A stretch of DNA of 6,335 bases from Myxococcota bacterium. GTDB lineage: Bacteria; Myxococcota_A; UBA9160; PR03. The stretch covers positions 1 to 6,335 of the forward strand of contig JASJBO010000404.1 in NCBI GenBank assembly GCA_030066475.1. The letters run 5' to 3'. A program made the position numbers and the translations under genes. Below are positions 1 to 6,335 of the stretch, piece after piece (positions within the stretch are counted from its first letter, which is position 1; each line of letters opens with the position of its first letter). The notes under the pieces are model-generated. The model saw only the letters and a list, made by a program, of their open reading frames with translations. It was not told the DNA's origin and ran no database searches.

Positions 1-405
1 CCGGGCCTGATCCCGAACATGGTGAGCGAGATCATCCGCTGGCAGACGCCGCTGGCGCACATGCGCCGCACCGCGACGCGCGACACCGAGCTGCGGGGCA
101 AGCAGATCCGCAAGGGCGACAAGGTCGTCATGTGGTACGTCTCGGGCAACCGCGACGAGGAGGCGATCGAGCGGGCCGACGAGTTCTGGATCGACCGCCC
201 GAACGCGCGCAAGCACCTGTCCTTCGGCTGGGGCGTCCACTTCTGCATGGGCAGCCGCCTGGCCGAGATGCAGCTCCGCGTGCTCTGGGAGGAGGTGCTG
301 CGGCGCTACCGCGAGGTCGAGGTGGTGGGTCCGCCCGTGCGCGTGCGCTCCAACTTCGTCAAGGGCTACACGGAGCTTCCGGTCCGCATCCATCCCTGGT
401 CGTGA
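1..405 (+). CDS. Cytochrome P450, CYP153-like, C-terminal part (5' end outside window)
   Basis: The frame is open from base 1 to a TGA at 403-405, giving 134 residues of a P450 C-terminus. A whole P450 is about 400-470 residues, so roughly the first 70% is missing to the left. Visible landmarks are the K-helix ExxR (E10-R13 of the visible part, EIIRW) and the haem-ligand signature [10 protein letters not shown] (F75-G84, Cys82 being the thiolate ligand, His80 in the usual Arg/His slot). The stretches [26 protein letters not shown] and [12 protein letters not shown] match what I remember of CYP153 enzymes. These hydroxylate the terminal carbon of alkanes and fatty acids using a ferredoxin and ferredoxin reductase. 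Membership of the P450 superfamily is near certain; CYP153 is from remembered motifs and the exact substrate is unknown. The next gene follows after 49 bp on the same strand, so co-transcription is likely. Confidence 0.93.
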   Translation, partial: PGLIPNMVSEIIRWQTPLAHMRRTATRDTELRGKQIRKGDKVVMWYVSGNRDEEAIERADEFWIDRPNARKHLSFGWGVHFCMGSRLAEMQLRVLWEEVLRRYREVEVVGPPVRVRSNFVKGYTELPVRIHPWS

Positions 406-442
406 GCGCCGACTCCGTCGGGGTCGCGCCGGGGGGCCGTCC

Positions 443-450
443 GAGGAGGT
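443..450 (+). promoter_or_regulatory. Shine-Dalgarno sequence for the cyclic-nucleotide-binding/P450 fusion gene
   Basis: GAGGAGGT ends four bases before the ATG at 455. It is a near-perfect anti-16S match, slightly closer to the start than usual. It supports ATG 455 as the true start, and therefore supports the cyclic-nucleotide-binding domain being translated as part of this protein. No promoter is evident in the 49-bp gap after the preceding P450 gene. Confidence 0.75.
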
Positions 451-454
451 CGCC

Positions 455-2176
<1,722 letters not shown>

Positions 2177-2203
2177 GCGCGCCGGGGAACGCGCGGCGGG
2201 GAG

Positions 2204-4024
2204 CTAGGGGCAGGGGACGCTGCCCGCACACGGGAGTCCCGACGGCCCCGGCGCCTTCCCGAAGTGGCTCCGGAACGCGTTGAAGTCGGGGATGCCGACG
2301 GCGCCGTCGCCGTTGTGGTCGAAGGCCGGGTCGAAGTCGGGGTGCTGGACATCTCGGCCGAACTGGGCGCGGAAGCGGTTGAAGTCGGGGATGCCCACCG
2401 CGCCGTCGCCGTTGTAGTCGGGATCACAGGCGTTTCCGAAGCCGTCCCGGTCGGTGTCGCGCTGCTCCGGGTTCGCGACCTCCACGCAGTTGTCGCGCCG
2501 ATCCGGCAGACCGTCCAGATCCCCGTCCCGGCCCTCGGTCGGATCCGAGCCCGCCTGGCAGTCGGCGTCGTCCGCGTCCGCGACCAGGTCCCCGTCGTTG
2601 TCGAAGCCGTCGTCGCACTCGGGGTCCTCGCGGGCAGCCGCCGCGTCGGCGCAGCCGGGGTCCTTCGGGAAGTCGATGGCTCCGTCGCCGTCGTTGTCGA
2701 GGCCGTCGGCGCAGTCCGCGGCCTCGGAGGGATCGAAGGGGCTGCGGCAGCCGTCGTCGGCCGGGAAGTCCACGCGCTGGTCCTGGTCGTCGTCCACTCC
2801 GTTGCTGCAAGCGGTGGGCAGGGCGATCGTGGCGGAGGCGGTCGCGTAGGAGCCGGACCGGGTCACGGCGCGCGCCCGGTAGCGGTTCGCGCCGGGCCGT
2901 AGGCGCTGCAGGTAGACCGCGGCCGGCACCTCGGTCTTGTCCGTCTGGCTCTCCCAGTCGGGCTGGCCGTCGCCATCGAGGTCCCAGGTGAAGCGGACCA
3001 GCGGATCGTTGGGACTCGACGAGGCCAGGACGCTCAGGATGAGCGGATCCCCGGGCTGCACGAGCGTGATCAGCACGGGAAGCTCGAGCGTCGGCGGCTC
3101 GAACACCGGGTCGGCCCGGTGGACGCCGAGCGTGCCGTCCTGGAGCTCGGCGCGGAAGGCGATCTGGCCGGCGTCGTTCAGCCCGGGCTCGACGAAGCGC
3201 AGCAGCAGCACGGGCGCAGCCAGCGGGGCCGGGCTGTCCGCGATCTCGATCACCTTGTCGGCGAGGCGCTCGGGGCCCGCGTAGATGCCCTCGCCGATCA
3301 CGTCGAGCGCGGCCTGGAACACCAGGAAGCCCGAGTCGGTCAAGCCGACCGCCGAGAAGTCGTCGTACGGACCCGAGACGTCGACGAAGGGCGTGATGCC
3401 GTCGCCATCGCCCGTGAACACCGTCAGCTCGCCGCGATCGGGCACGCCGACGAAGGCGACGGTGCCGGCGTCGTTGACCGAGGGCTGGATGTTCGAGAGG
3501 GCCAGCCCGACGCCGAAGACGGAGCTGCCGCGCGCGATCTCGGTGTGGATGCCCGAGGTCGGCGCGATGCGAGAGACCCAGCTCTCGCGCGAGAAGAGCC
3601 CCAGGCGCCCGCCCACCAGCGCCACGTCGCCCAGGTCGTTGATCGCGGGCGGCGTCAGCTGCCCCAGCAGCAGCGTCGCGCTGGCCAGCGTGCCGGCCCC
3701 CCGGCCGGGGGCCAGCCACTCGACCGTCGGGAACGGGAAGGTGGTCCGGTAGGCGATGGTGCTGAAGCGGTTCAGCACCGGGCTGGCGGCGTCGTCGACG
3801 TCCACCAGCCGGAACGGCGGCGAGATCACGTCGTTCTGCTGCCACAGGTCCCGCTCGCCGGGCTCGGTGCCTGCCGCGAACACCACGACGGCCTCGTCGC
3901 CGACGGGCGTCGGGTCGAACTCCGCGAAGCCGTCCTCGGTCGTGACGCGCGGGAAGAGCAGGGTGCCGTTGCCGGCGAAGATCCCGTTCGTGCCGCTCGC
4001 CAGCGTGGCCTGGAACACCACCAC
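2204..4024 (-). CDS. NxxGxxAF-repeat, calcium-binding, dockerin-like protein; 5' end apparently missing
   Basis: Counting from a GTG at 4024, 606 residues are encoded, ending at TAG 2206-2204. In order they show NxxGxxAF-type beta repeats (cores at 128-135, 183-191, 228-236 and 282-290, such as VNDAGTVAF), a PKD/Ig-like segment (about 313-402) with a DLDGDGQPD loop, three Cys/Asp calcium repeats (406-489), a thrombospondin type 3-like stretch (500-534), a dockerin-like pair of EF-hand loops (535-590) and a Pro/Cys tail ending PCP. Such proteins are normally exported and act at the cell surface or outside. No signal peptide follows GTG 4024, and no Shine-Dalgarno precedes it. The same frame stays open upstream and keeps repeat-like sequence to about 4100 ([13 protein letters not shown]), but no ATG, GTG or TTG start was found there up to about 4260. 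The gene thus looks 5'-truncated, or it uses an unrecognised start. Function beyond calcium-stabilised extracellular adhesion or scaffolding is unknown. Confidence 0.8.
   Translation of the reverse strand: MVVFQATLASGTNGIFAGNGTLLFPRVTTEDGFAEFDPTPVGDEAVVVFAAGTEPGERDLWQQNDVISPPFRLVDVDDAASPVLNRFSTIAYRTTFPFPTVEWLAPGRGAGTLASATLLLGQLTPPAINDLGDVALVGGRLGLFSRESWVSRIAPTSGIHTEIARGSSVFGVGLALSNIQPSVNDAGTVAFVGVPDRGELTVFTGDGDGITPFVDVSGPYDDFSAVGLTDSGFLVFQAALDVIGEGIYAGPERLADKVIEIADSPAPLAAPVLLLRFVEPGLNDAGQIAFRAELQDGTLGVHRADPVFEPPTLELPVLITLVQPGDPLILSVLASSSPNDPLVRFTWDLDGDGQPDWESQTDKTEVPAAVYLQRLRPGANRYRARAVTRSGSYATASATIALPTACSNGVDDDQDQRVDFPADDGCRSPFDPSEAADCADGLDNDGDGAIDFPKDPGCADAAAAREDPECDDGFDNDGDLVADADDADCQAGSDPTEGRDGDLDGLPDRRDNCVEVANPEQRDTDRDGFGNACDPDYNGDGAVGIPDFNRFRAQFGRDVQHPDFDPAFDHNGDGAVGIPDFNAFRSHFGKAPGPSGLPCAGSVPCP
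2279..2420 (-). repeat. Tandem dockerin/EF-hand coding repeat
   Basis: Two 43-bp segments, 2279-2321 and 2378-2420, match at 40 of 43 positions and are spaced 99 bp apart (33 codons). They encode the duplicated calcium loop [12 protein letters not shown], once after a Tyr and once after a His. The high DNA identity in a protein-coding duplicate suggests recent duplication or gene conversion. Alternatively, strong constraint plus codon bias could give the same pattern. Confidence 0.85.
2558..2809 (-). repeat. Three Cys/Asp calcium-binding coding repeats
   Basis: Within the dockerin-like protein, residues 406-426, 438-458 and 470-489 repeat the pattern C-x-(N/D)-G-x-D-(D/N)-D-x-D, about eight residues, then D-x-(G/D)-C, at a 32-residue period. 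Each unit has two Cys and an Asp-rich loop typical of calcium-stabilised extracellular repeats. The third unit has lost the DFPxD core (ADADDADC instead). Confidence 0.8.
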
Positions 4025-4102
4025 GCCAGTCGCCGTGACCGTGGCGTTGCCGAAGTCGGCGAAGCAGTCCTCGGGATCCGAGAGACAGTCGCCGGTATCT
4101 CG

Positions 4103-4118
4103 GCGCCTTGGCAGGCGC
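4103..4118 (-). other. GC-rich stem-loop just after the hydroxylase stop codon
   Basis: Reading on the minus strand, GCGCCT-GCCA-AGGCGC forms a 6-bp stem with a four-base loop, starting three bases after the TGA at 4124-4122. No T-tract follows, so it is not a canonical intrinsic terminator. It could protect the 3' end of the tetR-hydroxylase transcript, or it could be chance in GC-rich DNA. It lies right where the recognisable coding of the dockerin-like gene fades out. Confidence 0.35.
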
Positions 4119-4121
4119 TCC

Positions 4122-4985
4122 TCAGGCGGCGGGCTGGCGCTGGAGCTGAGTCGCCGTGAGGGTGGAGCCGTCCGCGCTCCAGCCCGGGGGCTTGAGCAGG
4201 GTGCGCACGGCGTCGCCGAGGCTCTCGGCCCGCCGGGCGTCGCGGAACATGGCGATCCACTCGTGCGTCGCGATCCGCAGCGGGTTGAAGGTGTGGATGT
4301 TCTTGGTGAGCCCGAAGTCGACCGGCTCGCTCTCCGGCTCGAACGTCCCGAACAGGCGGTCCCAGACGATCAGGATGCCGCCGTGGTTGCGGTCGAGGTA
4401 GCGCACGTTGCGCCCGTGGTGGACCCGGTGGTGCGAGGGCGTGTTGAAGATCGCCTCGAAGGGGCCGAGGCGGTCGATCAGCTCGGTGTGGATCCAGAAC
4501 TGGTAGACGAGGCTGATGCCCTGGGCCGTCAGGATCATCAGCGGCTCCACGCCCAGCAGCGCGAGCGGGGCCCAGAACAGCGGCCCGGTGAACGGCGTGG
4601 TCCAGGACTGGCGCAGCGCCGTGGAGAGGTTGTAGTGCCGGCTCGAGTGGTGGTTCTCGTGCGCCGCCCACAGGAAGCGCACCTCGTGCGAGGCGCGGTG
4701 GAACCAGTAGTAGCAGAAGTCGTCACCCAGGATCGCCAGCGGCCAGGCCCACCAGACGTAGCCGATGTCGAAGAGCCGGAACTGGTAGAGCGCCGTGTAG
4801 AGCGCCAGGGTGACGACCTTCGTGCCGAGCGAGATGATCACGTTGCCCACGCCCATCGAGAGGCTCGCCAGGCTGTCGCGCCACTCGTAGCCGCGGATGC
4901 GACCGCGAACGCGCGCCGCGCGCCAGATCTCGACGCCCATCAGGAGCAGGAAGAGCGGCACGGCGACGTAGACGATGGTGGACAT
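4122..4985 (-). CDS. Sterol desaturase / fatty acid hydroxylase family membrane di-iron oxygenase
   Basis: This complete 287-residue protein carries the family's histidine clusters: H96-RAS-H100 (HxxxH), H109-EN-H112-H113 (HxxHH) and H186-RV-H189-H190 (HxxHH), with further His at 166 and 185. These are expected to hold a di-iron centre that uses O2 and electrons to hydroxylate or desaturate a lipid. Hydrophobic stretches near 4-20, 47-68, 75-95 and 132-163 suggest four membrane spans with the His clusters on the cytoplasmic face. The [13 protein letters not shown] and [11 protein letters not shown] segments resemble the branch containing alkylglycerol monooxygenase and bacterial homologues, so an ether lipid, sterol or fatty acid substrate is plausible, but none can be chosen. 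It lies 10 bp downstream of the TetR gene on the same strand, which suggests co-transcription and control by that repressor. ATG 4985 is supported by an adjacent purine-rich ribosome-binding site. Confidence 0.92.
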   Translation of the reverse strand: MSTIVYVAVPLFLLLMGVEIWRAARVRGRIRGYEWRDSLASLSMGVGNVIISLGTKVVTLALYTALYQFRLFDIGYVWWAWPLAILGDDFCYYWFHRASHEVRFLWAAHENHHSSRHYNLSTALRQSWTTPFTGPLFWAPLALLGVEPLMILTAQGISLVYQFWIHTELIDRLGPFEAIFNTPSHHRVHHGRNVRYLDRNHGGILIVWDRLFGTFEPESEPVDFGLTKNIHTFNPLRIATHEWIAMFRDARRAESLGDAVRTLLKPPGWSADGSTLTATQLQRQPAA

Positions 4986-4987
4986 GG

Positions 4988-4995
4988 CTCCCCCC
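4988..4995 (-). promoter_or_regulatory. Ribosome-binding site for the hydroxylase gene in the tetR junction
   Basis: The 10-bp gap between the tetR TGA (4998-4996) and the hydroxylase ATG (4985) contains GGGGGGAG on the minus strand, two bases before the start. It is a G-rich, rather close Shine-Dalgarno. It leaves no room for a separate promoter, which supports a two-gene operon with possible translational coupling. Confidence 0.55.
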
Positions 4996-5622
4996 TCAGC
5001 GCCCGGCGCCGAGCTCGCGGCGGGCCAGGGCCTCCAGGCGCCCGAGCTCGCAGTCGACCACGGCGTCGTCGGCGAGCACCATGCGTCCCAGCGCGGCGCC
5101 CTGCATGGCGTCGAGGATCAGGTCGACGACGCCGCCGAAGTCGGCGTGCGACGCGGCGGCCTCGGGGAACAGCGCGGCCGCCTGCGCCCGGATGTTGCTG
5201 CGGTGGGCGCGCAGCACGGGCTCGAGCGCCTCGCGCAGCTCGGCGTCGGTGCGGGCCGCCACGTACAGCTCGAAGGCCACCTGGAGGCGCGGCACCGTGA
5301 AGGTCTTCCAGAGCAGGCGCACCGCCGCGGCGATCCGGTCCTCGGAGTCCGCCATCGCGTCGAACGCCGCGCGGTAGTCCTCGACCAGCTCCAGGAACAG
5401 GTGCTCGGCGGCGGCGGCGAAGAGCGCCTTCTTGCTGCCGAAGTGCTTGAAGAGCGCCCCTTGGGAGACGCTCGCCTCCCGGCACACGTCGGGGGTCGTG
5501 GTCCCGGCGAAGCCGCGCTCGGCAAGGCAGGTCAGGGTGGCGTCCAGCAGGGCGCGCCGCGTCCGCAGGCTGCGCGCCTGCTGCGGCGGGCGGGGGACGA
5601 ACTCCGAGGCGGCGCTGGCCAT
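4996..5622 (-). CDS. TetR/AcrR-family transcriptional repressor
   Basis: This 208-residue protein has the usual size for the family. The N-terminal DNA-binding domain covers about residues 18-76: helix 1 begins at RTRRALLDATL, then GFAGTTTPDVCREA, and the recognition helix region SVSQGALFKHFGSKKALF (51-68) is highly typical of TetR. Residues about 80-205 form the variable helical ligand-binding and dimerisation domain, which gives no ligand clue. The gene is first in an operon with the fatty-acid/sterol hydroxylase downstream, so the ligand may be a lipid or acyl compound (inference). A 30-bp inverted repeat lies 20 bp upstream of the start, overlapping the likely promoter, which fits autorepression. 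No Shine-Dalgarno precedes ATG 5622; the upstream stretch is C-rich, and the predicted transcription start falls on the ATG itself. Confidence 0.93.
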   Translation of the reverse strand: MASAASEFVPRPPQQARSLRTRRALLDATLTCLAERGFAGTTTPDVCREASVSQGALFKHFGSKKALFAAAAEHLFLELVEDYRAAFDAMADSEDRIAAAVRLLWKTFTVPRLQVAFELYVAARTDAELREALEPVLRAHRSNIRAQAAALFPEAAASHADFGGVVDLILDAMQGAALGRMVLADDAVVDCELGRLEALARRELGAGR

Positions 5623-5628
5623 GGCGGG

Positions 5629-5657
5629 AGGGTAGGGGAACAGAAAGAAAGTGACAA
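5629..5657 (-). promoter_or_regulatory. Putative sigma70-type promoter of the tetR-hydroxylase operon
   Basis: On the minus strand, TTGTCA (5657-5652, five of six matches to the -35 consensus) is followed by a 17-bp spacer and TACCCT (5634-5629). TACCCT matches only three of six -10 bases, but these are the most conserved T, A and final T. Six bases (CCCGCC) then lead to the ATG at 5622, so the expected +1 is the A of the start codon. Confidence 0.5.
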
Positions 5658-5671
5658 GTCACTTCCTTTCT
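5642..5671. promoter_or_regulatory. Inverted repeat, probable TetR operator
   Basis: The arms AGAAAGAAAGTGAC (5642-5655) and GTCACTTCCTTTCT (5658-5671) are reverse complements at 13 of 14 positions around a 2-bp AA centre. The inner seven pairs (AAGTGAC/GTCACTT) are perfect. The site is about 38% G+C in a roughly 70% G+C region and overlaps the likely -35 box of tetR. Size, symmetry and position are as expected for a TetR-family dimer or pair of dimers. Binding by the adjacent regulator is inferred. Confidence 0.75.
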
Positions 5672-5738
5672 TCTCCGGCGCCTTCGAGCGCGCTGCGCGT
5701 ATCCTCACCGACCTCCCGTCCGTTCCCCGGGTGGCAAG

Positions 5739-5753
5739 GGGCGCTCAGCGCCC
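5739..5753 (-). other. Stem-loop enclosing the stop codon of the gamma-glutamyltransferase-family gene
   Basis: On the minus strand GGGCGC-TGA-GCGCCC is a perfect 6-bp GC stem whose three-base loop is the stop codon (5747-5745). No run of T follows, so intrinsic termination is not supported. The remaining 5672-5738 spacer shows no gene or clear signal. Confidence 0.35.
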
Positions 5754-6335
5754 GGCCGCAGTGGTCGACTCGCGTGGGTCCGAGCCCGCGAGCAACGCGC
5801 CGCCTGCGTGCCGCACGACGCCAACCGCGCTGAAGTGGTTGTCCCAGTCCGGCCAGCGCCGGACGTCGTAGCCCAGCTCGACCAGATCGTTGGCGATCGC
5901 GTCGTACAGGGTGGTCTCGAGCTCGACGAGTCCGGGCTCGGCCTCGTGCGGCGCGAACGAATCGGGCCAGGTGCGGCAACGGAAGCGGGGCGCATCGATC
6001 GCGTCCTGGAGGTCCATGCCGAACACCAGGTGGTTGAGCAGCACCTGAACGTTGGCCTGCGTCTGCATCTCGGCGCCCGGCGTCCCGAGACTCATGACGT
6101 GCCGTCCGTCGCGCAGCAGCATCAGCGCATGGGGCGTGACGCGCGGGCGCTTGCCCGGCTCGAGCGCCGTCGGGCTGGCTGGATCGAGTCGGAACTGGGT
6201 CATGCGGATCCCGAGCGTGAGGCCGGTGCCCGGCACCATCGGCGACGGCGGGAAGTCGCTCGGAGTCATCGACACGCTGTTGCCCGCCGCGTCGATGACG
6301 GCCAGGTAGCTGGTGTCCCGACCGGCGCGCGCCGC
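5745..6335 (-). CDS. Gamma-glutamyltransferase-family Ntn hydrolase, small-subunit part (5' end outside window)
   Basis: The frame is open from the right edge to TGA 5747-5745, giving 196 residues. The seventh visible residue precedes Thr8 in RDTSYLAVID, which aligns with the autocleavage site and catalytic N-terminal Thr of gamma-glutamyltransferases (TTHYSVVD in E. coli). From Thr8 to the end is 189 residues, the normal small-subunit length. Other family landmarks are DAAGNSVSMT, VPGTG (34-38), PGKRP (60-64), GTPGAE (84-89), DAPRFR and the terminal GSDPR. The precursor normally self-cleaves into two chains, usually in the periplasm. Several residues that hold the gamma-glutamyl group in E. 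coli are not conserved: the SSM motif reads RVT, the GG pair is G-A, and positions equivalent to Asn411 and Asp433 are Phe28 and Gln47 by ungapped alignment. The true substrate may therefore not be glutathione. It resembles a divergent bacterial subgroup I remember as starting DTSYLxVVD. The ATG or GTG codons inside this part are not real starts. Confidence 0.9.
   Translation of the reverse strand, partial: AARAGRDTSYLAVIDAAGNSVSMTPSDFPPSPMVPGTGLTLGIRMTQFRLDPASPTALEPGKRPRVTPHALMLLRDGRHVMSLGTPGAEMQTQANVQVLLNHLVFGMDLQDAIDAPRFRCRTWPDSFAPHEAEPGLVELETTLYDAIANDLVELGYDVRRWPDWDNHFSAVGVVRHAGGALLAGSDPRESTTAAGR

Noticed and set aside
406..454. Possible promoter or hairpin between the two P450 genes
   Set aside because: Only a weak imperfect pairing (GACTCC with GGGGTC) and no -35/-10 pair were seen. 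The ribosome-binding site is the only convincing signal.
2255..2809. Regular short repeats that could suggest a CRISPR or VNTR array
   Set aside because: The periodicity follows codons and encodes calcium-binding repeats at 32-33 residue spacing. There are no identical direct repeats with unique spacers.
3826..4671. Minus-strand frame of 281 codons spanning the hydroxylase and dockerin-like genes
   Set aside because: It is the shifted frame of both real genes with low-complexity Arg/Ser/Pro composition. It does not supply the missing N-terminus of the dockerin-like protein.
3119..5300. Plus-strand open frames (3119-4159 and 3756-5300) across the dockerin-like, hydroxylase and tetR genes
   Set aside because: They run antisense to three genes with clear family signatures. 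They show only Arg/Ala/Gly/Val-biased sequence and no motif or ribosome-binding site.
5739..5753. Intrinsic terminator for the gamma-glutamyltransferase-family gene
   Set aside because: The stem is perfect but encloses the stop codon and has no T-tract after it, so it was listed only as a stem-loop.

Overview
The window is GC-rich coding DNA (roughly 70% G+C by eye) from what looks like a lipid-oxidising, outer-membrane bacterium. The best taxonomic hint is a secreted-type protein with Asp/Cys calcium repeats, a thrombospondin type 3 segment and a dockerin-like C-terminus. This architecture is common in Myxococcota and related former Deltaproteobacteria. That placement is an inference from protein style and base composition, not a measured assignment. 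No tRNA, rRNA, CRISPR array, insertion sequence or phage gene was seen.

Layout. On the + strand lie the C-terminal part of a CYP153-like cytochrome P450 (1-405, cut by the left edge) and, 49 bp later, a complete 573-residue protein (455-2176) that joins an N-terminal cyclic-nucleotide-binding domain to a full-length P450. This fusion is the most unusual gene here. It converges across only 27 bp with a minus-strand gene (2204-4024) for a NxxGxxAF-repeat, Ca-binding, dockerin-like protein. That gene has no convincing start or signal peptide and looks 5'-truncated. Further right, also on the minus strand, a TetR-family repressor (4996-5622) and a membrane di-iron sterol-desaturase/fatty-acid-hydroxylase family protein (4122-4985) form a two-gene operon with a 10-bp gap. 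The rightmost gene (5745-6335) is almost exactly the small subunit of a gamma-glutamyltransferase-family Ntn hydrolase, also on the minus strand and cut by the right edge.

Regulation. The only clear control region is the 122-bp gap before tetR. It holds a 30-bp AT-rich near-perfect inverted repeat (13 of 14 arm pairs match) that overlaps the -35 box of a plausible promoter. That promoter's predicted +1 falls on the A of the tetR ATG. The tetR-hydroxylase operon therefore looks autoregulated and possibly leaderless.

How the genes may work together. Three O2-dependent hydroxylases of lipid-type substrates (two P450s and a di-iron enzyme) lie within 5 kb, but on opposite strands and separated by the dockerin-like gene. 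Only the two P450s, and separately tetR plus hydroxylase, have an operon-like arrangement. No ferredoxin or reductase partner for the P450s is present in the window.
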